The notes: generated by a model not told the origin, from the sequence alone. Shown: positions 25,748 to 33,340, counted from the stretch's first letter. The stretch: DNA of 40,309 bases from Bacillota bacterium (GCA_023426935.1 JAEZBR010000043.1:1-40309), one strand, 5' to 3'. Numbers and translations: made by a program.

Positions 25748-27346
25748 ATGTTAAGTCTTTCGATAAAAGTAAAAGTAAGTAATTCTAAACCCGATATCTA
25801 TAATTTAATTAAGCAGAAATATCGTTTAGCGGATCAGGAAATTATTAGTTTTTCAATCATTCATCAATCATTGGATCTGAGATCAAACTATCAACCTAAT
25901 TGGTTATTTCTGATCAGTCTAGAATTATCTGATGAAAAAGAATTCGTTGCTTGTCATCCGCAGTTTCAAATAATCGAAAAAAAACCTGAGTACTCCTTAC
26001 CTCTTCCTGGTTCTAAATGTCTGAGTAATCCGATCGTTGTCGTCGGTTTCGGGCCCTGTGGAATGGCGGCAGCCTTAGCTTTAGCAATAAAAGGTTATCG
26101 GCCAATCGTAATTGAACGCGGAGCTAAGATTGAGGAAAGAAAACAGATCGTTGACGATTATTGGCATCATGCCACCGCCTTGGATCTACAAACCAATGTT
26201 CAATTCGGAGAAGGCGGTGCCGGTGCTTTTTCTGATGGTAAACTAACAACCAGAATAAAAGATTATCGAGTCGGAATGATTTTGCAACAGCTGATTAAAT
26301 TCGGTGCCGATACTCAGATTGCATACTATAATCATCCGCATCTAGGAACCGATAATCTATACAAGATTAATCAGGCAATCAGAGATAAAATCATTCAATC
26401 TGGTGGTCAGATCTTATTCAATACCCGTTTAGATCAACTACATATCAAAAATAATCAATTGGAATCGATAGATTTGAGTAACGGCCATTCTATAACAACT
26501 AATAACCTTATTTTAGCGATAGGTCATAGCGCCAGAGATACTTTTAAGATGTTAGTAGATAAACAGATTCCGTTAGTCAATAAACCTTTCGCAGTCGGGG
26601 TTAGAATCGAACACTTACAATCCTATATCAATGAGCGCCAATATCGGATGGTCCCGGATTATTCCAATCTTCCCAGTGCCGAATATCGCTTAGCTTATAA
26701 TGCCAAAAACCATAAAGGAGTCTATTCGTTCTGTATGTGCCCGGGAGGTTATGTGGTTGCCGGCGAAAGTGAACCCGAAACAATCGTTACTAACGGCATG
26801 AGTTATGCTTCTAGAGACGGAATAAACGCCAACAGTGCTTTAGTAGTACAAGTAGATGCTTCTGATTATGGTGATGATTTATTAGCCGGTGTCGCTTTTC
26901 AAAGAAATTTAGAACACCAAGCTTATTTATTGGGTCAGGGAAAAGCCCCGATTCAAACCGTAGGTAATTACTTAGATTCTTCTAAACATAATAAAGAAAC
27001 AACAATCCATCCTACTTATCCTAGAGGGGTTAATTACGTCGATTTACATCGCCTATTCCCAGGTAAGATTGATGAGCCATTAAAAGAGATGTTACTGCAT
27101 ACCGAAAAAATTATGCCTGGTTTTACGAAAAACGGAGCTTTAATTACCGCCGTTGAGACTAGGACCAGTTCCCCGATTCGTTTTTTACGTGATTCTCTTA
27201 CTTTAGAATCACCGATTGAAGGACTTTACCCTGCGGGAGAAGGTGCCGGATATTCCGGTGGTATTGTTTCCAGTGCTATCGACGGACTCAAATGTGCTGA
27301 AAAAATCATTGCCAGTTATCAGATACCCAGCAATGATTTTGATTAA
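25748..27346 (+). CDS. Uncharacterised FAD-dependent dehydrogenase (COG2509-like)
   Basis: A 532-residue flavoprotein of a conserved family without an assigned reaction. An N-terminal domain of about 85 residues precedes the FAD Rossmann motif VVVGFGPCGMAAALALA (G100, G102, G105), which ends with VIERG. FGEGGAGAFSDGKLTTR and the C-terminal EGAGYSGGIVSSAIDGL bind FAD in the family. The ATG at 25748 follows AGAAGG; longer frames to 25676 use TTG or an ATG without a site. It is the only plus-strand gene between trmD and rplS and ends one base from the trmD stop. No convincing promoter was found. Confidence 0.88.
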   Translation: MLSLSIKVKVSNSKPDIYNLIKQKYRLADQEIISFSIIHQSLDLRSNYQPNWLFLISLELSDEKEFVACHPQFQIIEKKPEYSLPLPGSKCLSNPIVVVGFGPCGMAAALALAIKGYRPIVIERGAKIEERKQIVDDYWHHATALDLQTNVQFGEGGAGAFSDGKLTTRIKDYRVGMILQQLIKFGADTQIAYYNHPHLGTDNLYKINQAIRDKIIQSGGQILFNTRLDQLHIKNNQLESIDLSNGHSITTNNLILAIGHSARDTFKMLVDKQIPLVNKPFAVGVRIEHLQSYINERQYRMVPDYSNLPSAEYRLAYNAKNHKGVYSFCMCPGGYVVAGESEPETIVTNGMSYASRDGINANSALVVQVDASDYGDDLLAGVAFQRNLEHQAYLLGQGKAPIQTVGNYLDSSKHNKETTIHPTYPRGVNYVDLHRLFPGKIDEPLKEMLLHTEKIMPGFTKNGALITAVETRTSSPIRFLRDSLTLESPIEGLYPAGEGAGYSGGIVSSAIDGLKCAEKIIASYQIPSNDFD

Positions 27347-27347
27347 T

Positions 27348-28058
27348 TTAGTCTTTTTTATTCGAATCATTTAATGAACGTTCGTATTTCTCCCAGAGAT
27401 CCGGACGTTCTTTTTTGGTTCGTAAATAAGATTGTTCGATACGCCATTTCTTAATCAAGGCATGATTCCCGGAAACCAGTACTTCCGGAACTTTTTGACC
27501 ATCGAATTCCACCGGCATTGTATATTGAGGAGGTTCCAAAAGCGTATTTTCGAATGATTCATCATTACTGCTTTCTTTCTTGATTACACCGTCAGTTAAC
27601 CGAATTATCGCATCGGAAATACACATTGCGGCTAATTCACCACCGGTAATGATAAAGTCTCCCAAAGAAATCTTACCGTCGATATATTTTTCGATTCTCG
27701 CATCGAAGCCTTCATAATGACCACAAATTAAAATTATGTCTGAACATTTACTCTTCTCATTTAATTCATGTGCCATTTTTTGGTCGAAGGTTTTTCCTTC
27801 CGGACTAATTAGATAAACTAAAGAATTATCATTCTTTAATTCTTTTAAGGCAGAATATAATGGTTGAATAGCTAAAATCATTCCCGGCGCTCCGCCATAA
27901 GGCGTATCGTCGACTTTATGATGTTTATCCCAAGAATAAGCTCGAAAATCGATCAATTCAATCTTAACTAATCCTTTTAAAATTGCCCGATGAATAATCG
28001 AAGTATTTAGAAAACCATCAAACATTTCCGGGAATAAAGTCAGAATCGTAATCTTCAT
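27348..28058 (-). CDS. trmD: tRNA (guanine-37 N1)-methyltransferase
   Basis: A SPOUT methyltransferase of 236 residues that makes m1G37 next to the anticodon and prevents frameshifting. YGGAPGMILAIQPLY, LICGHYEGFDARIEKYID and GDFIITGGELAAM form the trefoil-knot SAM site. The start overlaps the rimM stop as ATGA. Its end faces the FAD dehydrogenase gene with a single base between; no shared terminator was recognised. Confidence 0.97.
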   Translation of the reverse strand: MKITILTLFPEMFDGFLNTSIIHRAILKGLVKIELIDFRAYSWDKHHKVDDTPYGGAPGMILAIQPLYSALKELKNDNSLVYLISPEGKTFDQKMAHELNEKSKCSDIILICGHYEGFDARIEKYIDGKISLGDFIITGGELAAMCISDAIIRLTDGVIKKESSNDESFENTLLEPPQYTMPVEFDGQKVPEVLVSGNHALIKKWRIEQSYLRTKKERPDLWEKYERSLNDSNKKD

Positions 28059-28558
28059 AGGATATCCTCGTCCGGATTGATCTCAAGCTCTTTCTTGGAA
28101 ATATCCACCTTATTAATATAGGCGGGGACAAAAGGAATCAAATGTGTATTGTCGTCATTAATTACTTTAATTAAAGGATGCGCTTTGGTAAATTCGATTT
28201 CCGTAATCTTACCGAGAAATTTATTACGGTAAAAAACGCTAAAATCAATGATCTCATCCGGATAATACGACCCTTCCGCTAATTGCTGACGCTGGTCTTG
28301 TTCAATATATATTTTTGCATGCGCATAAGGCTCGATTAAATTAATCTCCTTTAATCCTTCAAATGAAATTAAATAATTTCCGGCATGAAATCTAACGGTA
28401 GAAATCGTTAAAATCGTTTGTTTAGGTTCCGTTATGACAAAAATAAGTTTATTACCCTTTTGAAAACGCAACTGCGAAAAATCGGTATAGCTCTTAATCT
28501 TGAGCTCACCTTTTATCCCAAATGTTCCGATACTCTCACCGACTAGACAAAGTTTCAT
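28055..28558 (-). CDS. rimM: 16S rRNA processing protein RimM
   Basis: A 167-residue RimM, binding S19 and assisting 30S head maturation. The start LCLVGESIGTFGIKGELKIK is typical, SYYPDEIIDFSVF marks the second domain (PRC barrel), and the end LIPFVPAYINKVD is family-like. The GGAGAA ribosome binding site directly follows the T-run of the khpA terminator, so there is no room for a separate promoter. Confidence 0.95.
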   Translation of the reverse strand: MKLCLVGESIGTFGIKGELKIKSYTDFSQLRFQKGNKLIFVITEPKQTILTISTVRFHAGNYLISFEGLKEINLIEPYAHAKIYIEQDQRQQLAEGSYYPDEIIDFSVFYRNKFLGKITEIEFTKAHPLIKVINDDNTHLIPFVPAYINKVDISKKELEINPDEDIL

Positions 28559-28566
28559 ATTTCTCC

Positions 28567-28589
28567 AAAAAAGGATGCCTAAGCATCCT
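28567..28589 (-). terminator. Intrinsic terminator inside the rpsP-trmD operon, overlapping the khpA stop
   Basis: AGGATGC-TTAG-GCATCCT on the minus strand is a perfect 7-bp stem followed by six T. The left arm starts inside the khpA stop codon TAG. The rimM Shine-Dalgarno begins right after the T-run. It should reduce rimM-trmD transcription relative to rpsP-khpA. Confidence 0.88.
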
Positions 28590-28836
28590 AGTAAGCTTCA
28601 AATTTTACGACGACCCGTTTATTCTCTTTACGAGAAGCAATGGCTAAACTATCTCTTATTGAATGAGCCATGTTGCCCTTATGACCGATCAAACGCGCAA
28701 TGTCCGAATCTTTTGCATAAACATATAATAAGATTTCATTATCGTTGATGCTTTCCATCTTTTTAACACTGACGGAATCCGGATTTTCAACAATCGGTTT
28801 TACTAGATTCAATAAGACCTGTTCGTAATCAATCAT
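28588..28836 (-). CDS. khpA: KH-domain RNA-binding protein KhpA
   Basis: An 82-residue single KH domain protein (YlqC family). VYAKDSDIARLIGHKGNMAHSI carries the GxxG RNA-contact loop (GHKG). In streptococci KhpA pairs with KhpB/Jag and affects cell elongation and small RNAs. The position between rpsP and rimM is the conserved one. It starts two bases after the rpsP stop. Confidence 0.95.
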   Translation of the reverse strand: MIDYEQVLLNLVKPIVENPDSVSVKKMESINDNEILLYVYAKDSDIARLIGHKGNMAHSIRDSLAIASRKENKRVVVKFEAY

Positions 28837-28838
28837 GA

Positions 28839-29105
28839 TTACTTCTTAGCATCCTTAAATTTTTTAATAATGCCCTTCTCCGATAACATATTTCTAACAG
28901 TATCGGACGGTTGAGCCCCGTTATTCAGCCATTTCATAGCTTTTTCTTCATCGATAACGATTTCGACAGGATTGCTGCGGGGATTGTAACGACCGATCTG
29001 CTCAATAAAGCGACCGTCTCTTGCCCGATGTGAATCAGCGGCAACGATTCGATAATATGGTTGTTTCTTCATACCCATTCTAGTTAAACGTAATTTTACT
29101 GCCAT
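28839..29105 (-). CDS. rpsP: 30S ribosomal protein S16
   Basis: An 88-residue S16 protein: MAVKLRLTRMGMKKQPYYRI, then ADSHRARDGRFIEQIGRYNPR. The ATG at 29103-29105 is chosen by homology and by GAGG 8 nt upstream; an in-frame extension to 29159 runs through the promoter. It is the first gene of rpsP-khpA-rimM-trmD and has the best consensus promoter in the window. Confidence 0.97.
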   Translation of the reverse strand: MAVKLRLTRMGMKKQPYYRIVAADSHRARDGRFIEQIGRYNPRSNPVEIVIDEEKAMKWLNNGAQPSDTVRNMLSEKGIIKKFKDAKK

Positions 29106-29130
29106 TTCTTTTTCCTCTTTTTCCTTAATG

Positions 29131-29159
29131 ATATTATCATTACAAAATATAGCTGTCAA
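29131..29159 (-). promoter_or_regulatory. Strong extended -10 promoter for rpsP
   Basis: The minus strand shows perfect -35 TTGACA (29154-29159), 17-bp spacer and -10 TAATAT (29131-29136) with TGA directly before it. The -35 is overlapped by a 20-bp palindrome. Confidence 0.88.
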
Positions 29160-29174
29160 GTAAATTTACTTGAC
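29155..29174. repeat. Perfect 20-bp palindrome over the rpsP -35 element (candidate operator)
   Basis: The half-site GTCAAGTAAA is followed at once by its exact complement TTTACTTGAC, with no spacer. The right half forms five of the six bases of the rpsP -35 on the minus strand. A bound dimeric regulator would block RNA polymerase. No regulator can be named. Confidence 0.6.
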
Positions 29175-29197
29175 TGCATAAACTAAATACTCAAATT

Positions 29198-29214
29198 AAA
29201 ACCCCTTGCGGGGT
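29198..29214 (-). terminator. Intrinsic terminator after efp
   Basis: ACCCC-GCAA-GGGGT on the minus strand has a 5-bp GC stem and a GNRA tetraloop, then a short T-rich run (TTTAATTT). It starts 6 nt after the efp stop. Confidence 0.75.
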
Positions 29215-29220
29215 AGTTAA

Positions 29221-29787
29221 TTACTCTTCTTTGGCACGGCTGGAATATTTTCCATCGATCGTACTAATTGTAATCATTTCGCCTTCTTTAATGAATAACG
29301 GAACTTTAAGCGTCCAACCCGTCTCTAAGGTCGCATTTTTCTGCGCACTAGTAGCCGTATCGCCTTTAACTGCCGGTTCGCATTCCGTAACTTTTAGATT
29401 CATTTTGTCCGGTAGAATAATACCTAAGATCTCGCCATTATACATTTCAATATTGATTGTATCGTTAGCCTTTAAGAAATTGAGTTCCCAAGTCAATCTT
29501 GAAGAAGGAATCTCGATCTGATCATAAGTCTCATTATCCATGAAGACGAGATTCTCGCCATCCTGATAAAGGTAATTCATGGCCTTTTTATCAATATGTG
29601 CCGGTTCAACCTTTTCACCGCCGTTGAAGACACAATCAATAATCGTTCCGGTATGGAGATTCTTGGATCTGGCTTTAACAACCATCTTCCGCATCGCCGT
29701 TTTATTCAAAGACAATTCAATGCATTGATAGATATCACCTTCATAAATGAAGGTCGTACCCGGTTTTAAATCATTAACAATAATCAT
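29221..29787 (-). CDS. efp: Elongation factor P with a non-canonical modification loop
   Basis: EF-P of 188 residues, which helps ribosomes through proline runs. The three-domain family pattern is clear: MIIVNDLKPGTTFIYEGDIY, NLHTGTII..VFNGGEKV, then GEILGIILPDKMNLKVTE and the C-terminal signature GWTLKVPLFIKEGEMITIST. Aligned by eye without gaps to Bacillus EF-P, the KPGKG loop is replaced by KTAMRKM (29-35), putting Met at position 32 where the modified Lys normally stands. The gene has its own promoter and terminator behind the comG genes. Confidence 0.93.
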   Translation of the reverse strand: MIIVNDLKPGTTFIYEGDIYQCIELSLNKTAMRKMVVKARSKNLHTGTIIDCVFNGGEKVEPAHIDKKAMNYLYQDGENLVFMDNETYDQIEIPSSRLTWELNFLKANDTINIEMYNGEILGIILPDKMNLKVTECEPAVKGDTATSAQKNATLETGWTLKVPLFIKEGEMITISTIDGKYSSRAKEE

Positions 29788-29819
29788 GAAAATAACTCTC
29801 CTTAGCTTTTACGTTCCTC

Positions 29820-29848
29820 ATTATAACAAAACTAAGGTGATTTGTTAA
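29820..29848 (-). promoter_or_regulatory. Extended -10 promoter for efp
   Basis: The minus strand carries -35 TTAACA (29843-29848), 17-bp spacer ending in TGT, and perfect -10 TATAAT (29820-29825). It is in the 67-bp gap after comGG, so efp need not depend on competence transcription. Confidence 0.82.
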
Positions 29849-29854
29849 TGCAAA

Positions 29855-30223
29855 TTAAGGTAATTCGTTTACTATTTCCAAGGTTTTAGAGTTAAGGTCA
29901 TAGTGATAATACTTGGTATATTCACGATCTTCACATGAATATACCACAGTGATATCTTCAAAATCATAGGTTATATTGACAATTGTCCCCTCAAATTCAA
30001 GTTCGTCCTCATTGTAATCCATTGTTTCGACCGCATATTTGAGTCTTTGCATCACTAAAACCTCTAAGTAGACTTGCTTATCTAGCTTATTCAGGTTTTC
30101 TTTTAATTCATAAATATTCTTCAGAATGCTTAAATGATAACTGCCTAAAGTAAAAACAAAAATCATGATGGCTAAGGCTACGACAGATACGAAACTATTG
30201 AGGAAAACCGATCCATGTCTCAT
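29855..30223 (-). CDS. comGG: ComGG-like competence pilus protein
   Basis: A 122-residue protein assigned mainly by position as last gene of the comG operon. It has a short N-terminus MRHGSVFLNS, one hydrophobic helix (about 10-29) and an acidic C-terminal region with little conservation, as usual for ComGG. There is no standard prepilin cleavage motif. AAGG lies 8 nt before the ATG, and the start overlaps the end of comGF by 29 bp. Confidence 0.6.
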   Translation of the reverse strand: MRHGSVFLNSFVSVVALAIMIFVFTLGSYHLSILKNIYELKENLNKLDKQVYLEVLVMQRLKYAVETMDYNEDELEFEGTIVNITYDFEDITVVYSCEDREYTKYYHYDLNSKTLEIVNELP

Positions 30224-30638
30224 AAGTCTGACCTTTTTTCTGATATCGCATCATTTCGAAATCACCTTCGATATAAAATTCCAGATTACTGATTCCGTTT
30301 AGAAAGGTTAAAGAACCTTCTTGCATCAGTAATTTATTATTAACTTCTTTGATCCGATAAGTATCCTTCTTGGTTTTTAGATATATTATTTCTGAATCTG
30401 ATTTATCTAAAATAATTCCTCCGGCTAGATAAATTCTTAACTGTTCAATCCCGACTTGATCTTCAAGTTGGCTATAGGAATCATATTGGATCAACGAAAA
30501 CATCGAAACCATTTGCGTCATTAGCGGCATTAAAATTCCAATCATGACTAAAGCTAGAATCATCTCAATAGTCGTAAAGCCCCGTTTTACACCAGATATC
30601 GCAAGGCAATTCTTCTTGCGTGTAATCATACATTTCAA
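30195..30638 (-). CDS. comGF: ComGF-like minor pseudopilin
   Basis: A 147-residue (TTG start) prepilin-like protein with cleavage motif KRGFTTIEM followed by a hydrophobic helix. Its C-terminal SNLEFYIEGDFEMMRY and QTYETWIG fit ComGF. The leader before the Gly is long, about 19 residues, if TTG at 30636-30638 is used; GGAGAG lies 8 nt upstream of it. An ATG three codons later is an alternative. The gene overlaps comGE by 74 bp. Confidence 0.75.
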   Translation of the reverse strand: MKCMITRKKNCLAISGVKRGFTTIEMILALVMIGILMPLMTQMVSMFSLIQYDSYSQLEDQVGIEQLRIYLAGGIILDKSDSEIIYLKTKKDTYRIKEVNNKLLMQEGSLTFLNGISNLEFYIEGDFEMMRYQKKGQTYETWIGFPQ

Positions 30639-30756
30639 TGGTTTTACTCTCCTCCCGATAATAACTGGTAATCAATAAATCTAAGTAACTGACCGATATT
30701 AACATGATTGTTAAGCCTAACAAAGCATCGATCATTAAATTAGCTTTCAATTTCAT
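30565..30756 (-). CDS. comGE: ComGE-like small competence pilus protein
   Basis: A 63-residue protein with one membrane helix (MIDALLGLTIMLISVSYLDL) and a short polar tail, placed between comGD and comGF. No GFTxxE prepilin site is present, which is common in ComGE. GGGAGG lies 10 nt before the ATG. It overlaps both neighbours. The assignment rests on position, size and the single helix. Confidence 0.6.
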   Translation of the reverse strand: MKLKANLMIDALLGLTIMLISVSYLDLLITSYYREESKTIEMYDYTQEELPCDIWCKTGLYDY

Positions 30757-31141
30757 CGTATTCCATCCTCCCGGCTCCTAACCAAAGCTTCAATTCAATT
30801 AAAGATATCTCATTGGAAAGAGTGATCGTTTGGGCCATGTTGACATTTCCTTTGCCATTAATCGTAATATCATTTCCATCCAAATCGGCGTTTAAAGGAA
30901 TCTCATCGATTGAATCACCATCCAGATATACTTCCGTTTCTTCATTGGTTAACATCGCCTCGGTCTGTTTCTTTAAAACTTCGCTGACAATGATCAATGG
31001 CTGTAATCTTAACGATTTATTCTTAGGCAACAAATAGACGCTGATATTTAAACAGACAATCATAATTGAAATAACGAAAATACTTTCCAATAAAGTAAAA
31101 CCAGCTTTATTTGATTTTTGCTTGCCCGTTTTCAATCTCAA
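30740..31141 (-). CDS. comGD: ComGD-like minor pseudopilin
   Basis: A type IV pilin-like protein of 133 residues. The prepilin peptidase site is KAGFTLLES, followed by a helix to about residue 40. The likely start is a TTG at 31139-31141: GGTGG lies 8 nt upstream and the leader then has normal length. A longer frame from ATG at 31192 would overlap comGC by 86 bp. The end overlaps comGE by 17 bp. Confidence 0.72.
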   Translation of the reverse strand: MRLKTGKQKSNKAGFTLLESIFVISIMIVCLNISVYLLPKNKSLRLQPLIIVSEVLKKQTEAMLTNEETEVYLDGDSIDEIPLNADLDGNDITINGKGNVNMAQTITLSNEISLIELKLWLGAGRMEYDEIES

Positions 31142-31397
31142 TTGTTTTTCCACCAGGACAAGTCTTCTGTGATTCTTTAAGGTAGCCTTCATTTACTAAT
31201 TCCTCCAAAGTGACATCAGTCGTGTCGTGATCTAGTTCATACATTAAAATCTGCGAGTTGATTACTTCAATTAAAGCGTCACAACCTTTGTTATTGATGA
31301 TCGAACGCTTCTGTTGAATATTCGGTAAGGTTAGAATGAAAACGACACTGATAACGATTAAGACGATAATCATTTCTAAAACCGTAAAACCTTTCAT
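31107..31397 (-). CDS. comGC: ComGC major pseudopilin
   Basis: The major subunit of the transformation pilus, 96 residues. The cleavage motif is MKGFTVLEMI with a very short two-residue leader before Gly; Glu at +5 is present, and the hydrophobic helix runs to about 24. Cys39 and Cys80 could form the disulfide known in Bacillus ComGC. GGAG lies 4-5 nt upstream of ATG. It needs the peptidase ComC, which is not in the window. Confidence 0.88.
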   Translation of the reverse strand: MKGFTVLEMIIVLIVISVVFILTLPNIQQKRSIINNKGCDALIEVINSQILMYELDHDTTDVTLEELVNEGYLKESQKTCPGGKTIEIENGQAKIK

Positions 31398-31407
31398 AAA
31401 TCTCCTT

Positions 31408-32511
31408 TCATATTGTCTCTAATAATGACAAAGGCATCATCATTGCCTGGTAGACCATAATCACAATTATGCCGATAAAACCATAGGCGAAAATTTGAAC
31501 TAATACGGAAACCTGATGTAATTTGTTATCAATCCACTTTTCCACTAAACCACAGTATTCATTGAGAGCTTGCGGGAACGAATTAACTTCATATCCCATT
31601 TGCGAAATGATAATAAAACGTGAATCGAGATAATAATTCTCAACAGTTTTTTTAAAATCTTTTCCGGAAGAAAAACTTTGAATAAACTGTGAAGCTAGAA
31701 ACGAAATTTCCGGTTTAGATTGAAACTTAACCAAAACTTCTAAGGCTTGTTTGGTCGATAGGCCTCTTTTTAATAACTCTTGCCAATAGCGGGCAAAGAT
31801 ATATGAAACATACCTTTTATTCGTTTTATCTAATCCGAAGCGATGAAGAAATAACCAAAGATTTAAAACTTTATTTTTCTTTTTTAGGATTAGATAAGTA
31901 ATACCGACGAATAAAGTTATCCCGAGAATCAGATAACAAATAATATTCATTACCTCAATTAAACTAACTAATAATTTATTATCCATATTAAGACCTTCAA
32001 AAGTCGCTAAGATGCTGGGTAAAACAAAATAAGTAAATAAGAATAAAACGCCAAAAGCCATGGCCGCTAAAGATAAAGGGTACACAAGGATCGAAGATAA
32101 TCGATTCTTTAGACTTTTTTCAAATTTTGTTAATTCCAGCGAAAGTTTGATAGCTTGCGCAAAAGGTAGAAAGTGAAGAAAGAAGACTACCTGTTGGGGA
32201 ATCTTTCCGTTGATTCCTTGTAAAACAGTTTCTAATGTTTGACCTTTTCTTAAGCTTTGATAAAGATAATCTATCGTTTCTTCGTTCCCGTCTTGGCTTA
32301 AGATATTTAAAATTTCTTCCAACGGACGATTTTCCTCTAGTAAGAATCCCATTACTTCCCATTGATACAGACTAAAAGATAACTTTTTTGGCTTCTTCCA
32401 AGGTGATCCAATGTTTTTGATAGGCGTAGGCGATTTCGGCCGCGAAGGTTGGCAGACCTTTTCTTTGCTGGTTGAAATACGCTTCAAGATCGTTTTTAGA
32501 AAATATTTCAT
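31408..32511 (-). CDS. comGB: ComGB-like pilus assembly membrane protein (start uncertain)
   Basis: A T2SSF-domain inner-membrane platform protein for the transformation pilus. LLEENRPLEEILNIL starts the first F domain; membrane helices lie near 150-175, 190-215 and at the end. As read from the ATG at 32511 it has 367 residues and overlaps comGA by 140 bp; AGAGGG lies 9 nt before that ATG. The next in-frame ATG is at 32352, but family-like residues (FSLYQWEV) precede it and no ATG, GTG or TTG lies between. The first 40 residues look like out-of-frame comGA sequence. Confidence 0.82.
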   Translation of the reverse strand: MKYFLKTILKRISTSKEKVCQPSRPKSPTPIKNIGSPWKKPKKLSFSLYQWEVMGFLLEENRPLEEILNILSQDGNEETIDYLYQSLRKGQTLETVLQGINGKIPQQVVFFLHFLPFAQAIKLSLELTKFEKSLKNRLSSILVYPLSLAAMAFGVLFLFTYFVLPSILATFEGLNMDNKLLVSLIEVMNIICYLILGITLFVGITYLILKKKNKVLNLWLFLHRFGLDKTNKRYVSYIFARYWQELLKRGLSTKQALEVLVKFQSKPEISFLASQFIQSFSSGKDFKKTVENYYLDSRFIIISQMGYEVNSFPQALNEYCGLVEKWIDNKLHQVSVLVQIFAYGFIGIIVIMVYQAMMMPLSLLETI

Positions 32512-33340
32512 ATAGGCTTACCCTCTTTAATCCGTTTGAAAGTGTAACTAAGCGTTGATTCGCAATTCCCTTAACTACATCCTGCTGGTCTAGTTTACTT
32601 ATACCCAATTCAACTAAGCGGCTAATGGCACCGATACAGCTAGAAGCATGGATCGTTGTAATGACCAAGTGTCCGGTTAAGGCACAGCGAAAGGCCATTC
32701 TAGCGGTTTTCTCATCTCTGATTTCACCGATCAATATGACGTCTGGATCATGGCGCAATAATTGTTTGATCCCGTTATCATAATCTAGACCAACGGCTGG
32801 ATTTATTTGAATCTGAACATAACCCTGATGATAGATTTCGATGGGATCTTCCAAGGTATATACTTTTCGCGATTTCATGCTTGCTAATAAAGAATAAGCA
32901 GTTGTTGTTTTTCCGGAGCCGGTAGGTCCGCTTATAAGAATTAAACCATTCTCATATTGCGTCCAAGCTTTGAACAATGCTCTCTGGGTTCCTTTTAATA
33001 CTAAATTATTGAGAGTTATCGCTTCGCGAAAGTTTAGAATTCTTAAAACCCCCGACATAATTCCATTAGTTTGTAAGAACGCGAAACGGAACGCATATTT
33101 ATTCTGCTGATAAGTATATTCAAAAGATCCTGATTGTGGATTGCTTTTTTGGGAGAGATCTAGATTAGCCAAATACTGTAAAAAATATAACAACTGGGAA
33201 TCATTAGGTTTCTGAGGAATCTTAATAAATTCCCTTCCGACCCTTCCTTCAATCGTCAACTCTTTTTCTAAGGTAAAATGTAGATCACTGATATTCTCAG
33301 CCAGAATAATCTCGATCAATTCTTCAAAACGTTTGTCCAT
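32372..33340 (-). CDS. comGA: ComGA pilus assembly ATPase
   Basis: A GspE/PilB-type secretion ATPase of 322 residues that powers the transformation pilus. Walker A is ISGPTGSGKTTTAYS (138-145 core), the Asp box is TLEDPIEIYHQGYVQIQ, Walker B is VILIGEIRDEKTA and the His box is TGHLVITTIHASS. The N-terminal domain is reduced, as in ComGA. The ATG is preceded by GAGGG 6 nt away. Only 65 bp separate it from the gene before, holding a terminator but no promoter I could recognise. Confidence 0.93.
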   Translation of the reverse strand: MDKRFEELIEIILAENISDLHFTLEKELTIEGRVGREFIKIPQKPNDSQLLYFLQYLANLDLSQKSNPQSGSFEYTYQQNKYAFRFAFLQTNGIMSGVLRILNFREAITLNNLVLKGTQRALFKAWTQYENGLILISGPTGSGKTTTAYSLLASMKSRKVYTLEDPIEIYHQGYVQIQINPAVGLDYDNGIKQLLRHDPDVILIGEIRDEKTARMAFRCALTGHLVITTIHASSCIGAISRLVELGISKLDQQDVVKGIANQRLVTLSNGLKRVSLYEIFSKNDLEAYFNQQRKGLPTFAAEIAYAYQKHWITLEEAKKVIF

